A model generated the notes under the pieces. That model ran no database searches. It was given only the letters and a program-made list of their open reading frames with translations, and was not told the origin of the DNA. 64,000 bases of DNA from JAJTFW01 sp031421935. GTDB taxonomy: Bacteria > Bacteroidota > Bacteroidia > AKYH767-A > OLB10. A program made the position numbers and the translations under genes. This document shows, piece by piece, positions 29,144 through 38,839 of the stretch (its first letter is position 1; every line of letters begins with the position of its first letter). Location: assembly GCA_031421935.1 (NCBI GenBank), contig JANOPQ010000262.1, forward strand, positions 12,894 to 76,893, written 5' to 3'.

Positions 29144-29872
29144 ATGTTGCGAAAAATTATTTTACATATCGCCAAGAAGAAAAATGCTGATTTTAGCTTG
29201 GATCCATCCTTGAGTAATGAAGTGTTATTCTCGTTTGTATTCGATAAATTTATTTCGCTGGTTCGTTCAACGAAATTTATTTTTTGTAAAAGAGAGTTGA
29301 TGTTATTCGTAGGAAGCGGAGTTCGTATTCGCGGACAACGTTCTGCGCATTTTGGTAAGGCTGTGCAAATCGGTGATGGAGTGCAAATAACCGCATGGGG
29401 CACGAAAGGTTTATTTATCGGAGATTATTCGTGGATCGGAAGCTATTCATTTCTTAAAGTATCTTTTTCACTAAACGACAGTGGAAAATTTATTTCGATA
29501 GGAAGGAATGTCGGAATTGGTGAATACGCTCATCTCGGTGGAGCTGGTGGATTAAGCATTGGCGATGATTGTATTATTGGTCCTTACTTAAGTTGCCACC
29601 CAGAAAATCATCGTTTCTTAGATACACATGAATTGATTCGTTTGCAAGGAACACAACGGAAAGGAATTTCTATTGGAAAAAATTGTTGGATAGGAGCTAA
29701 GGTAACAATTCTCGATGGTGTTCATATTGGAAATAATTGTGTAATTGCTGCAGGCGCTGTTATCAATAAGGACATGCCCGATAATGCAGTAATTGGTGGA
29801 GTGCCTGCTAGAGTCATAAGAAGTAGAAATGTCGATGAAGCTAATATCTCTTCGCAGAGAATGTCTGCTTAA
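29144..29872 (+). CDS. Hexapeptide-repeat acyltransferase (LbH/maltose O-acetyltransferase-like)
   Basis: From the ATG at 29144 the product is 242 residues. Residues about 60-225 carry hexapeptide turns (VQIGDGVQI, ISIGKNCWIGAKVTILDGVHIGN) and the active-site region ISCHPENH-type segment (LSCHPENHRF), ending in GGVPARVI as in NodL/LacA-type acetyltransferases. It should acetylate or otherwise acylate a sugar of the repeat unit, using an acyl-CoA. The frame is open 57 bases further upstream, but this start follows the methyltransferase stop directly. Confidence 0.85.
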   Translation: MLRKIILHIAKKKNADFSLDPSLSNEVLFSFVFDKFISLVRSTKFIFCKRELMLFVGSGVRIRGQRSAHFGKAVQIGDGVQITAWGTKGLFIGDYSWIGSYSFLKVSFSLNDSGKFISIGRNVGIGEYAHLGGAGGLSIGDDCIIGPYLSCHPENHRFLDTHELIRLQGTQRKGISIGKNCWIGAKVTILDGVHIGNNCVIAAGAVINKDMPDNAVIGGVPARVIRSRNVDEANISSQRMSA

Positions 29873-29888
29873 TAAAATGGGAGAGAAA

Positions 29889-31145
29889 ATGAATACAAAT
29901 CAACAACAAACCGTTTTGGTAAGTGCTTATGCGGTGAATCCATACCATGGATCTGAAGATGGAATGGGATGGAATTTTATTCTGCAAATTGCACGATTCA
30001 ATAAGGTGATTGCTGTTACACGCGAAAATACGCGATCAGATATTGAAAAGTATATCAGCGAAAATACAAGTAAGGATTATTCAAATATTCAATTCGCTTA
30101 TTATGATTTGCCTTATTGGGCACGTTTTTGGAAGAAGGGCGGTCGAGGTGCTATGTTGTACTATTACCTCTGGCAATTTTTCTTACCGCGTTTTGTAAAT
30201 AAAAATAAATATAAATTTGATATTGTTCACAATTTGAATTTTCATAATGATTGGACTCCCTCCAGTCTTTGGAAATTAGATAAGCCTTTTGTGTGGGGAC
30301 CTATTGGTCATCATCCTCGCATCCCAAAGGATTATGTGTTGCATGTTTATGGCTGGAGATCCTATGTAATGGAGGAAGTAAAGTGGATGATCAAAAAATA
30401 TTTTTGGAAGATGGACCCATTGCTTCGCCAAACGGTAAGTCATGCTGATCGAGTACTTACTATGAATTCGGGAGTAGAGCAAGTGTTGGATTTACCAAAG
30501 GATAAAATTTATTATATGCCTAGTGTAAGCACAGAAGATCCAACTGATAGTATTGACAGGAAAAGAAATTCAGATTTCACTGTACTTTCTGCCGGTCGAT
30601 TTGTTCCATTGAAAGGATTTGATATTACAATCAGAGCATTTGCACGTTTTTATCATCAACTTTCATTTGCAGAACAGAAAAAGACGAAACTCGTTTTAGT
30701 GGGTGATGGCCCCTACAAAAAGTATTTGCAAAACTTAGCTAAGGAAATGGAAGTTCAAGATCAAGTAACATTCATTGCTTGGTTGCATAGAAGTGATTAT
30801 AAAAAGTTGTATAAGAAGTCGGATGTATTTTTATTTCCAAGTCATGAAGGAGCCGGAATGGTAGTAGCCGAAGCACTTTCATACGGACTTCCAGTTGTCT
30901 GTTTTCAAAACGAAGGACCTGGTGAGTTTGTATCAATGGACTGTGGCATTAGAGTTCCTTATAACCGGTATAATACCAGTGTGACCAAGTTTGCTGATGC
31001 CTTGCGCTTATTGAAGGATGATGTAGCATTATATCATTCATTGAGCTTGGGTGCAAGAAAAATGTTTCAAGAGAAGTTTAATTGGAATTTAAAAGGTGAT
31101 CAGTTGAAAGATGTTTATAATGATTTATCACGTAAGGCAGGTTAA
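29889..31145 (+). CDS. Glycosyltransferase family 4/1
   Basis: From the ATG at 29889 the product is 418 residues with a GT-B fold. The N-terminal acceptor domain begins TVLVSAYAVNPYHGSEDGMG. The donor domain shows FTVLSAGRFVPLKGFDITI, VLVGDGPYKKYL and the E-x7-E region FPSHEGAGMVVAEALSYGLP. Starts at 29829 and 29877 are in frame but overlap or abut the acyltransferase. The chosen ATG has a GGGAGAG purine run just ahead. It is in the same operon as its neighbours and ends directly at the next start. Confidence 0.88.
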   Translation: MNTNQQQTVLVSAYAVNPYHGSEDGMGWNFILQIARFNKVIAVTRENTRSDIEKYISENTSKDYSNIQFAYYDLPYWARFWKKGGRGAMLYYYLWQFFLPRFVNKNKYKFDIVHNLNFHNDWTPSSLWKLDKPFVWGPIGHHPRIPKDYVLHVYGWRSYVMEEVKWMIKKYFWKMDPLLRQTVSHADRVLTMNSGVEQVLDLPKDKIYYMPSVSTEDPTDSIDRKRNSDFTVLSAGRFVPLKGFDITIRAFARFYHQLSFAEQKKTKLVLVGDGPYKKYLQNLAKEMEVQDQVTFIAWLHRSDYKKLYKKSDVFLFPSHEGAGMVVAEALSYGLPVVCFQNEGPGEFVSMDCGIRVPYNRYNTSVTKFADALRLLKDDVALYHSLSLGARKMFQEKFNWNLKGDQLKDVYNDLSRKAG

Positions 31146-32258
31146 GTGAATACAACGAAAAGTAAAATAGTAGCAGTACATCTGCTGAATGATTTCAGTG
31201 GAAGTCCGCTGGTTTTTTCACAAGCATTAAACGCTCTGAAGGCTTCAGGTCATCCTATCGTGATTCATACGAGTAAAGGAAGATCTGGATTTTTAGATCA
31301 GGTTGAGGCATCAAAATTTTATTTTCCATATCAATTTTATTCGAATATATTCATACGTTTGATGGCATTCACTTTTAGTCAGGTATTTTTATTTTTTCAG
31401 TTGTTAAAATATCGAAAGGAAGATGTTATCATTTATGTAAATACATTGTTGCCTTTTGGAGCCGCCTTAGCAGCATTTTGTATGAGGAAGAAAACATTTT
31501 ATCATGTGCATGAAAGTTATATTCAACCAGCGCCCTTAAAGTCTTTTTTAAGATGGGTGGCCTCTTTCACTGCAGATACTATCTTTTATGTTTCAAATTA
31601 TCTATATCAAGCAGAAAAAATTGGAAATGTAAATGCTTGTGTGTTACATAATGTTTTACCCCAGTCATTTGTTGATCGTGCAGCAAAGAATCTTTATTCG
31701 CCCTCAAGTAATGAAAGATTTACTGTATTAATGGTGTGTTCGTTCAAAGTATATAAGGGTGTCCCTCAGTTTGTAGAACTAGCTGCTCGTCATCCTAATT
31801 TGAATTTTGAGTTAGTGCTAAATGCTTCTAAGGTTGAAGTATGTCTTAATTTCACACCTCAACATATTCCATCAAATTTGTCGGTGTTTTCTGTTCAAAA
31901 GGATTTGGATTCCTTTTATTCTCGTGCAAATCTTGTCGTGAATCTAACTAATCCAAAGCAATGTATAGAAACTTTTGGTATGACACTTTTGGAAGCCATG
32001 AGTTATGGAGTACCCGTAATTGCACCTACTCAAGGTGGCCCTGCGGAAATAGTAGAGGAAACGATAAACGGTTTTCAAATTGATGTTCATGATGAAGCAA
32101 CACTCGATTTTAGATTGTCTTTCTTAGCTTCAAATCCAGAGTTTATGCAGCAGTTGTCAACAGGTGCTCGTGAAACCGCAAAACGATTTGGGTCAGAGAA
32201 ATTTAAGAATTCTCTAATTAATGTTTTTGATTCTTGTAATCAAGATGTAAGAAATTAG
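31146..32258 (+). CDS. Glycosyltransferase family 4
   Basis: The 370-residue product starts at a GTG immediately after the upstream TAA. It is a GT-B enzyme. The donor domain contains FTVLMVCSFKVYKGVPQFVE and the conserved CIETFGMTLLEAMSYGVPVI segment with its two glutamates. Sugar specificity is unknown. A gap of about 240 bases follows, so this may end the first transcriptional unit of the locus. Confidence 0.85.
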   Translation: MNTTKSKIVAVHLLNDFSGSPLVFSQALNALKASGHPIVIHTSKGRSGFLDQVEASKFYFPYQFYSNIFIRLMAFTFSQVFLFFQLLKYRKEDVIIYVNTLLPFGAALAAFCMRKKTFYHVHESYIQPAPLKSFLRWVASFTADTIFYVSNYLYQAEKIGNVNACVLHNVLPQSFVDRAAKNLYSPSSNERFTVLMVCSFKVYKGVPQFVELAARHPNLNFELVLNASKVEVCLNFTPQHIPSNLSVFSVQKDLDSFYSRANLVVNLTNPKQCIETFGMTLLEAMSYGVPVIAPTQGGPAEIVEETINGFQIDVHDEATLDFRLSFLASNPEFMQQLSTGARETAKRFGSEKFKNSLINVFDSCNQDVRN

Positions 32259-32502
32259 AGTTTTTGTCTAATATTTATTTTCCTTTAAATGTAACCTTTT
32301 TCAACATATTGATAAACGTATATTTATAATTCAACGTTTTTTGGCTCTAATTTGAGTACATCCGAGTCTGAGGCATTTGGCAGCGTAGATCAACTCAATT
32401 TTGAAAGAACCTTCCTCTGTAAGCAATCGTACAAGAAAGGAAATTCATTCTATAGAATTGAACTAATTTATTATCGAATTTATAAGCAGAGCTCAAATAA
32501 AT
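32259..32502 (+). promoter_or_regulatory. Leader region before the last glycosyltransferase/T9SS unit
   Basis: This is the largest gap inside the polysaccharide locus. It is AT-rich and contains a perfect 12-bp palindrome ATTCTATAGAAT at 32447-32458, about 45 bases upstream of the next ATG, which could be an operator. No perfect TAnnTTTG was found. That a promoter lies here is inferred from the gap only. Confidence 0.3.
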
Positions 32503-33699
32503 ATGAAGTCGAAGTTAAGTGTTGCTGTGATTGGTACAACTGGTTTGCCGGCTCGTTATGGCGGATTTGAAACTTTAGCGCACCATTTGGTGGATCAGTT
32601 AGGGACAGAGGTTGATTTTACAGTGTATTGCAGTGGAAAATATTTTGAGAAGTCTTCCAAGCGGCTAACAGTTTTTAATGGCGCCAAGTTAGTCTATCTT
32701 CCTCTAAATGCGAATGGATATCAAAGTGTAATTTACGATATGATTTCCCTTGTACATGCTATTCGACATGCTGATGTTGTGCTAGCACTAGGAGTATCAG
32801 GTGCCATGCTCTTTCCAATATTGAAATTGTTCACAAGGAAAAAGATTTTAGTAAACATTGATGGACAAGAATGGAAACGCCCAAAATGGAATTGGATAGC
32901 CAAAAAGGTGTTAAGTTTCAGTGAGAAATTGGCAGTTCGTTTTGCAGATGTAGTCATCACGGATAATAAAGTTATTCAGCAATATGTACATAAGAGTTAC
33001 AATCGTACTGATGCTTGGCTAATTGAATATGGTGGAGATCATGTAAGCAAGCAGCCGTTAACGAATTATCATTATGAACAATTTCCTTTTTTAAAGGAGC
33101 CGTATGCTTTCAATGTAAGTCGAATTGAACCTGAGAATAATATTCATTTGATTTTAGATGCTTTCAGTAGAGCTCCACAACAAACATTAGTAATGGTGGG
33201 TCTGTGGAATCATGGAAAGTATGGAATGGATTTGAAAGTGAAGTTTTCTAATTATGCAAACATTCATTTGTTGGATCCGATCTATGACCAAGATCAACTG
33301 AATTCGATTCGATCGAATGCTAAGTTTTATGTGCACGGACACAGTGCCGGAGGAACAAATCCAAGTTTAGTGGAAGCAATGTGTTTGGGATTACCCATCC
33401 TCAGCTATGGCATCGATTATAATCGTGATACAACAAATCATCGCGCACGTTATTTTAACAATGCAGAAGATCTTTTGAAACAATTATCCTATTTCGCACA
33501 AACAGATCTCTCGAAGATGGGAGTGGAGATGCAAAATTATGCAATGCAAAAATATGCATGGCAACGCATTGCTTCCATGTATTTTGCTGCTTTTAAAGGA
33601 GAATCACAAGCAGTGGCAGAGTTGTCATTCACGATTTCAAATCAATCAGTACATGCAATTGATTTGAAAACTAATAATACTAGATCAGCTGCCGCATGA
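32503..33699 (+). CDS. DUF1972-type glycosyltransferase (rhamnosyltransferase-like)
   Basis: The 398-residue product opens with VAVIGTTGLPARYGGFETLA, the hallmark of the DUF1972 domain found in rhamnosyl- and related glycosyltransferases. A GT1-type donor domain follows (ARFYVHGHS-like YVHGHSAGGTNPSLVEAMCL near 285). It acts in the cytoplasm on a lipid-linked glycan. Its last four bases overlap the start of the NHL-repeat cargo gene (ATGA), which ties a T9SS cargo to this polysaccharide unit. Confidence 0.9.
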   Translation: MKSKLSVAVIGTTGLPARYGGFETLAHHLVDQLGTEVDFTVYCSGKYFEKSSKRLTVFNGAKLVYLPLNANGYQSVIYDMISLVHAIRHADVVLALGVSGAMLFPILKLFTRKKILVNIDGQEWKRPKWNWIAKKVLSFSEKLAVRFADVVITDNKVIQQYVHKSYNRTDAWLIEYGGDHVSKQPLTNYHYEQFPFLKEPYAFNVSRIEPENNIHLILDAFSRAPQQTLVMVGLWNHGKYGMDLKVKFSNYANIHLLDPIYDQDQLNSIRSNAKFYVHGHSAGGTNPSLVEAMCLGLPILSYGIDYNRDTTNHRARYFNNAEDLLKQLSYFAQTDLSKMGVEMQNYAMQKYAWQRIASMYFAAFKGESQAVAELSFTISNQSVHAIDLKTNNTRSAAA

Positions 33700-36635
33700 A
33701 GAAACTTCGCTTGCTTGTTTTAGGGTGCGGGTTGTGTACTTGCTTGCAAGCACAGCAAGTTACTACTGTGGCTGGAAGCGCTGGAGCATCAGGATTTGTT
33801 GATGGAGCTGGACCCATTGCTCGATTTAATGAACCTCATGCCGTAGCAAGTGATCCCAATGGAAATGTTTTTATCGCCGATCGACTCAATCATAGAATTC
33901 GAAAAGTGAATGCATCCGGAATCGTAAGTACCTATGCTGGAACTGGGGCTATTGGTGGTACCGATGGCCCTGCACTTTCTTCTACATTTAATGAGCCATG
34001 GGGAATTGCATGCGATGCTATCGGAAATGTATATGTTGTAGATGCTAAGAATTATAAAATTCGAAAAATTGATAGTGGAGGTATGGTTACTACTTTAGCT
34101 GGTTCTGGAGTATTTGGAACAACAAATGGAGCAGCATCTTTGGCGCGCTTTGGCTTTCCTGCAGGTATCGCAGTAACATCAAATGGTTATACTATTTATG
34201 TTTCCGACTATAACACCCATACTATACGAAAAATTGAAAATGGTCAAGTTTCTACCATGGCTGGAACAGTTTTCGTTTCTGGAATGAATGATGGTACTGG
34301 AGCTACTGCCACGTTCAATCATCCTTATGGTTTATGCATGACTTCATCAGGTGATGTACTCATCGCCGATGAGTGGAACAGTGTGATTCGAAAAATGAAT
34401 TCACTCGGTGTAGTAACTACAGTTGCCGGCAGTGGAATTCTAGGGAGTATAGACGGCCCGGCTATGAGTTCTCAGTTTAAATTTCCTGCAGGTATTTGTA
34501 CCGATGGCATGGGCAATATTTTTGTTGCAGATGTATTGAATCATACCATTCGAAAACTGAATGCTTCAGGAATGGTAAGTACATACGCTGGTTTAGCAGG
34601 AAATATTGGCGATGTCAATGGTAATGCAACGTTAGCCCGATTTAATAATCCAACTGGAGTTTGTTTTAATGTAATAGATCAAGGTGTATATATTGGTGAT
34701 AATACAAATCAGTTATTGCGAAAAATTACGAATGTATCTTCAATTGCTTTATCTCTTTCTTTGGCAGGAGCATCAACTAGATGTTTTGGAGATCCAATCG
34801 TTTTTCAAATTAGTCCATCTAACTTAAGTAATTATACGATTAAAGAAAATTCAATAATAGTTGGGAGTTCTTCGAATGCTACAGTAACAGTCTCCAATTT
34901 ATCGGTAGGTACACATACACTGTATGCATCTGCTGTAGATGGAACGGGTGCAACCGCCAATTCTGCAAATATTACAGTTACGATTCTTCCACCCATCGTT
35001 CCTACCATTACAAGTAGTAATGGAACTGCATTATGTAACGGTGCCGCCTTAACCCTAACCGCTCAGTCAGGATCAAATTATGTATGGTCAAATGGAGCTA
35101 CTTCTAATTCTATTGTTGTCAATGCTGCAGGATCTTATCAAGTGAGCGTAACGAATGCAGCGGGTTGTAGAGGAATCTCTTTACCTTTTGTTGTTACTGT
35201 TCAAAGTAATCCAGTCGCAACCATTACCGCTGCATCCGACACCATTTGTCCAAATCAAAGTACTTCGTTAACTGCTTCAGTTGCTAGTTCATATCAATGG
35301 TCAACAGGCGCTACAACGCAAAGTATTTCCGCAGGACCTGGTTCTTATTCAGTGACTGTTACGAATGCCGGAGGTTGTACAGCAACGTCTTTAGTTCAAA
35401 CTATTTCTGCCTTTTCAGTAAGCACGCCTGTCGTTTCTCCCGATGGAACGGTTATACTTTTTCAAGGTGATTCGGTATTGTTGCAAGCAACTGGAAGTTC
35501 CACATATATGTGGTCCAATGGCATTACGAGCAGTAGTATTTATGTTAACGCAACGGGAAATTATTCTGTTGTTGGAACTTCGACTAATGGATGTACTGCA
35601 ACATCTACTCCAGCAAATGTGACTGTAATTTCATCATCAACCATTCTTACTGCACAAGGTGCTACCAGTTTTTGTGATGGAAATTTTGTTCAACTACAAT
35701 CGATCTTTCCAACAGGAAATCAATGGTACTATAATGGCCTTCCTTTAGCTGGTTCCAATGCACAGCAATATAATGCATACGATGATGGCTGGTATCATGT
35801 AGGGGTCTGGCAAAATAATGCTTGGATGTTTTCTGATTCTATTCGTGTAACCGTTTTCCCCACACCCGATGTTCCAAATTTAAATGATACTTCTGTTTGC
35901 AAGGGATCTTCAATTACATTGAACATCCCGTTTGTAAGTGGTGTAACTTATAAATGGTACAATGCATTAACAGGAGGCTCTTTACTTTCTAGTGGATTGA
36001 GTTTTACTTCACCTCCACTAACTACCATGACAACTTATTATGTTGAAGCAGTGAATTCATTTAGCTGTAATTCGGCGCGCTTGGATGTTGATGTTGTTGT
36101 TAAAGCTTTACCAGTGGCTAGCTTTACTTATTCTTCTGTTGCATCAAGTGGACAATACAATGTTAGTTTCACATGTACTACATTGAATCCAGATTATATC
36201 ACTTGGATTTTTGGCGACACCTCAATACAAGGAAACGTATCTCATCTTACAGATCCAATGTATACTTATCCAGTTGCTGGAACGTATGATGTAATACTCG
36301 TCATTGAAAATTTCTTAGGCTGTACGGATACGTTAGTGAAGAAGATCGCTGCAGGAGCTAATAATCCTGCTTTTGTTCCAACCACCTTTACACCCAATGG
36401 CGATGGGAAGAATGATATTTTCAGAGTACGTGGCGAGCAATTTACACTGGAGGCGATGAAAATTTATGATCAGTGGGGTACATTATTATATTCTACAGAT
36501 GCGTCTAATCCGCAGTGGGATGGAACCGTGAATGGAAAAACAGTGATGAATGGTACTTATGTTTATCGCATCGTTATTCTGGATGAAAATTTTAATATAC
36601 AAGAAATGACAGGTCCTGTGACTGTAATAAAATGA
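33696..36635 (+). CDS. NHL-repeat secreted protein with gliding-motility (T9SS type B) C-terminal domain
   Basis: The 979-residue product has a signal peptide (LLVLGCGLCTCLQAQ). Six NHL-type beta-propeller repeats follow at about 20-355 (for example the FNEPHAVASDPNGNVFIADR segment). Then come Ig/PKD-like repeats at about 360-890, several with a W-S-N-G or W-S-T-G core, and a final PKD-like domain. The last 85 residues form the gliding motility-associated C-terminal domain: FTPNGDGKNDIF, MKIYDQWGTLLY, WDGTVNGK and YVYRIVI. Such domains direct export through type IX secretion and use PorP/SprF-type partners. One is encoded directly downstream with a 4-base overlap. Confidence 0.9.
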   Translation: MKKLRLLVLGCGLCTCLQAQQVTTVAGSAGASGFVDGAGPIARFNEPHAVASDPNGNVFIADRLNHRIRKVNASGIVSTYAGTGAIGGTDGPALSSTFNEPWGIACDAIGNVYVVDAKNYKIRKIDSGGMVTTLAGSGVFGTTNGAASLARFGFPAGIAVTSNGYTIYVSDYNTHTIRKIENGQVSTMAGTVFVSGMNDGTGATATFNHPYGLCMTSSGDVLIADEWNSVIRKMNSLGVVTTVAGSGILGSIDGPAMSSQFKFPAGICTDGMGNIFVADVLNHTIRKLNASGMVSTYAGLAGNIGDVNGNATLARFNNPTGVCFNVIDQGVYIGDNTNQLLRKITNVSSIALSLSLAGASTRCFGDPIVFQISPSNLSNYTIKENSIIVGSSSNATVTVSNLSVGTHTLYASAVDGTGATANSANITVTILPPIVPTITSSNGTALCNGAALTLTAQSGSNYVWSNGATSNSIVVNAAGSYQVSVTNAAGCRGISLPFVVTVQSNPVATITAASDTICPNQSTSLTASVASSYQWSTGATTQSISAGPGSYSVTVTNAGGCTATSLVQTISAFSVSTPVVSPDGTVILFQGDSVLLQATGSSTYMWSNGITSSSIYVNATGNYSVVGTSTNGCTATSTPANVTVISSSTILTAQGATSFCDGNFVQLQSIFPTGNQWYYNGLPLAGSNAQQYNAYDDGWYHVGVWQNNAWMFSDSIRVTVFPTPDVPNLNDTSVCKGSSITLNIPFVSGVTYKWYNALTGGSLLSSGLSFTSPPLTTMTTYYVEAVNSFSCNSARLDVDVVVKALPVASFTYSSVASSGQYNVSFTCTTLNPDYITWIFGDTSIQGNVSHLTDPMYTYPVAGTYDVILVIENFLGCTDTLVKKIAAGANNPAFVPTTFTPNGDGKNDIFRVRGEQFTLEAMKIYDQWGTLLYSTDASNPQWDGTVNGKTVMNGTYVYRIVILDENFNIQEMTGPVTVIK

Positions 36636-38836
36636 AGAATATTTTTACATATCTTCTTTTATTTTCTTGTTGTATAACAGGATGGAAGGCGAGTGCGCAA
36701 GATCCACATTATACGCAGGCGCACCGTATTCCATCATGGTATAATCCAGCTGCTGCCGGACATGGCGTCGAGCATATTCGATTAACGATGTTATATCGCA
36801 ATCAATGGTCTAGTGTGATGAGTCCATTTAAAACACAAGGCCTATTTTTTGATAAACAAGTGAGTAAAGTAGGATTAGGAGCGAACCTTGTCAATAATTC
36901 ATCTGGAGATGCTGGGATACGTCAGTTGTTTTTGAACGGTCAAATATCATATCGATATGCCATTGGAAAAAGTGTTATTGCTTCTGGACTTCAAGTGGGA
37001 TTAATCCAGAAAAGTTTTGATCCATCAAAAATGACTTTTGATGATCAGTATACTCCTGATCAAGGAGCGAATCCTGCTACGCCTACATCAGAAACTTTTT
37101 CATATACGAAGTTGACACGACCTGATTTTGGCGCTGGACTGCTGTGGACATATGGTCATCCAGGAAAGGAAAAATTTTATCCATATGCAGGTGTTTCTTT
37201 GCAACATATTAATCAACCAAAGGAAAGTTTCATAGAAGAAAATAATTTTATTCCAAGGAAATTAACAGCAAATGCCGGACTAGGAATTGTCTTAAGTGAA
37301 GCGATTACCATTACACCTATGCTCTTATTTGCTCAACAGCAATTTTCAAAAGAATTACTGGGTGGAGTAATGGTAAAACTACCGTTAGAGGGTCGTGATA
37401 ATGTGGAAGGCGGCTTGTTGTTTCGGAACAAAGACGCAGCTGCTTTGTATGCCGGTTATCAATGGAATAATTTTATGTTGGGAATGAGTTACGATGTTAA
37501 CCTTTCTGGTGTGACGGGCGGTCCAGGCGCATTTGAACTCACGTTAACGTATATACCCAAAGCCAAGGAAAAAAAGGAGCTTGCTAAGAAGAAGGAAAAA
37601 GAAAAGAAATCGGCTCCAAAAGCTAAAACGTCGACAACGAAACCGAAAACATCAGTGCCTACTTCTGGACCTAAGCCTTCCGTGGCAACGAATTCTCCTG
37701 CTCCTAAAACTCAGGAAAAAACAGTACCATCGAAAACTCCAAATTCTTCTGATACGAAATCAGTAGTTACTACAAAGCCACCATCGGCGAAACCAGCAAC
37801 GACAGCGGAAGCTATCGTTAAGCCTCCTGTTTCAACTGTACCATTTAATAATGCACAGAAAGCGAATAACCCATCTGCAAAAGTTGTTACTCCAAATGAA
37901 AAGGTGGAAATGACAAAGGCAAATCTGAAGAATGCGAAGAATTTGCCAATATCAAGTATTGTACTTACACCTAAAAAGTCAGAGAGAAAAGCCAAACTTG
38001 TAAATATTTTACCTCTTGAAGGTCATGAATTGCCTGAAGTTGAAAATGCAACTTACAAAGCTACGCCGAAGCGAATATATGTTTCAATACCTGTTGAGCA
38101 ACCAAAAGCAGGAGATAAAAAATCTATTTCTTCATTGCCAATAGAAGAACGAGAGATCGCTTTAATTACTCCATTGAAGTTAAAATCTACGCCAAAGACT
38201 CTTCCAGTAAAAGTTAGTCCATTACAAGTTCATAAAACAAAAGTAAAAGGTGGTTTAGGTATTCCATCTAACATGGAACCAAATACTACTTCAATTAATT
38301 CATCGCCTACAAAGGCTATTGCTTTGCCAGATGTAATAATTAAGAAAGCTGAAATTAGTTCTGCACCAAAGGTTAAGTCAATTGGAATTCCAATCGAAAG
38401 TCCAGAATCTTTAACAACGATACCAACTACAATTACACGCGAACCTATTGTTACAACTTTAATTTCGGATTCAGTTTTAAATTCATCATCCAATTTTGGA
38501 ATAATTGAATTTAAACCTTTCAGTGCTAATGTACATGGAATTTACAAACTGGATGTTATTGAACCCGCTTTCGACTCGGTTTATTGGGATGCTGATTTAT
38601 TTATAGTTATCACCGGACATACTCATAGCGAGGGCAATACTTCTGCTAACATGAACTTGTCACAAGCACGCGCAGATGCCGTTCGCGCCATTTTCTTGAA
38701 AAAGGGACTGCCAATGGAAAAAATTCATACCATAGCTTATGGCGAAACAAAGCCACTGAAAAATAATTTGACAGAAGAAGATAAACAGCATAACCGTAGA
38801 GTAGAAATTCACGTAATAAGAAAAAAGCATCCGTAG
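36632..38836 (+). CDS. PorP/SprF-family T9SS membrane protein fused to OmpA domain
   Basis: The 734-residue product has a signal peptide (LLFSCCITGWKASAQ) and a PorP/SprF-type outer-membrane domain at about 24-305, beginning DPHYTQAHRIPSWYNPAAAG. A linker of about 315 residues rich in K, P, T and S follows. An OmpA-like peptidoglycan-binding domain lies at about 640-734 (VITGHTHSEGNTSANMNLSQ, ARADAV, HNRRVEIHV). Most PorP/SprF proteins are about 300-350 residues and lack the extra domains. It overlaps the NHL cargo gene by four bases and is three bases from the initiating transferase gene. It is likely the dedicated outer-membrane partner of that cargo, anchored to the cell wall. Confidence 0.9.
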   Translation: MKNIFTYLLLFSCCITGWKASAQDPHYTQAHRIPSWYNPAAAGHGVEHIRLTMLYRNQWSSVMSPFKTQGLFFDKQVSKVGLGANLVNNSSGDAGIRQLFLNGQISYRYAIGKSVIASGLQVGLIQKSFDPSKMTFDDQYTPDQGANPATPTSETFSYTKLTRPDFGAGLLWTYGHPGKEKFYPYAGVSLQHINQPKESFIEENNFIPRKLTANAGLGIVLSEAITITPMLLFAQQQFSKELLGGVMVKLPLEGRDNVEGGLLFRNKDAAALYAGYQWNNFMLGMSYDVNLSGVTGGPGAFELTLTYIPKAKEKKELAKKKEKEKKSAPKAKTSTTKPKTSVPTSGPKPSVATNSPAPKTQEKTVPSKTPNSSDTKSVVTTKPPSAKPATTAEAIVKPPVSTVPFNNAQKANNPSAKVVTPNEKVEMTKANLKNAKNLPISSIVLTPKKSERKAKLVNILPLEGHELPEVENATYKATPKRIYVSIPVEQPKAGDKKSISSLPIEEREIALITPLKLKSTPKTLPVKVSPLQVHKTKVKGGLGIPSNMEPNTTSINSSPTKAIALPDVIIKKAEISSAPKVKSIGIPIESPESLTTIPTTITREPIVTTLISDSVLNSSSNFGIIEFKPFSANVHGIYKLDVIEPAFDSVYWDADLFIVITGHTHSEGNTSANMNLSQARADAVRAIFLKKGLPMEKIHTIAYGETKPLKNNLTEEDKQHNRRVEIHVIRKKHP

Positions 38837-38839
38837 TTC

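Noticed and set aside
32352..32570. 72-residue plus-strand ORF overlapping the DUF1972 gene start
   Set aside because: It has no recognisable domain and runs into the glycosyltransferase gene in another frame.
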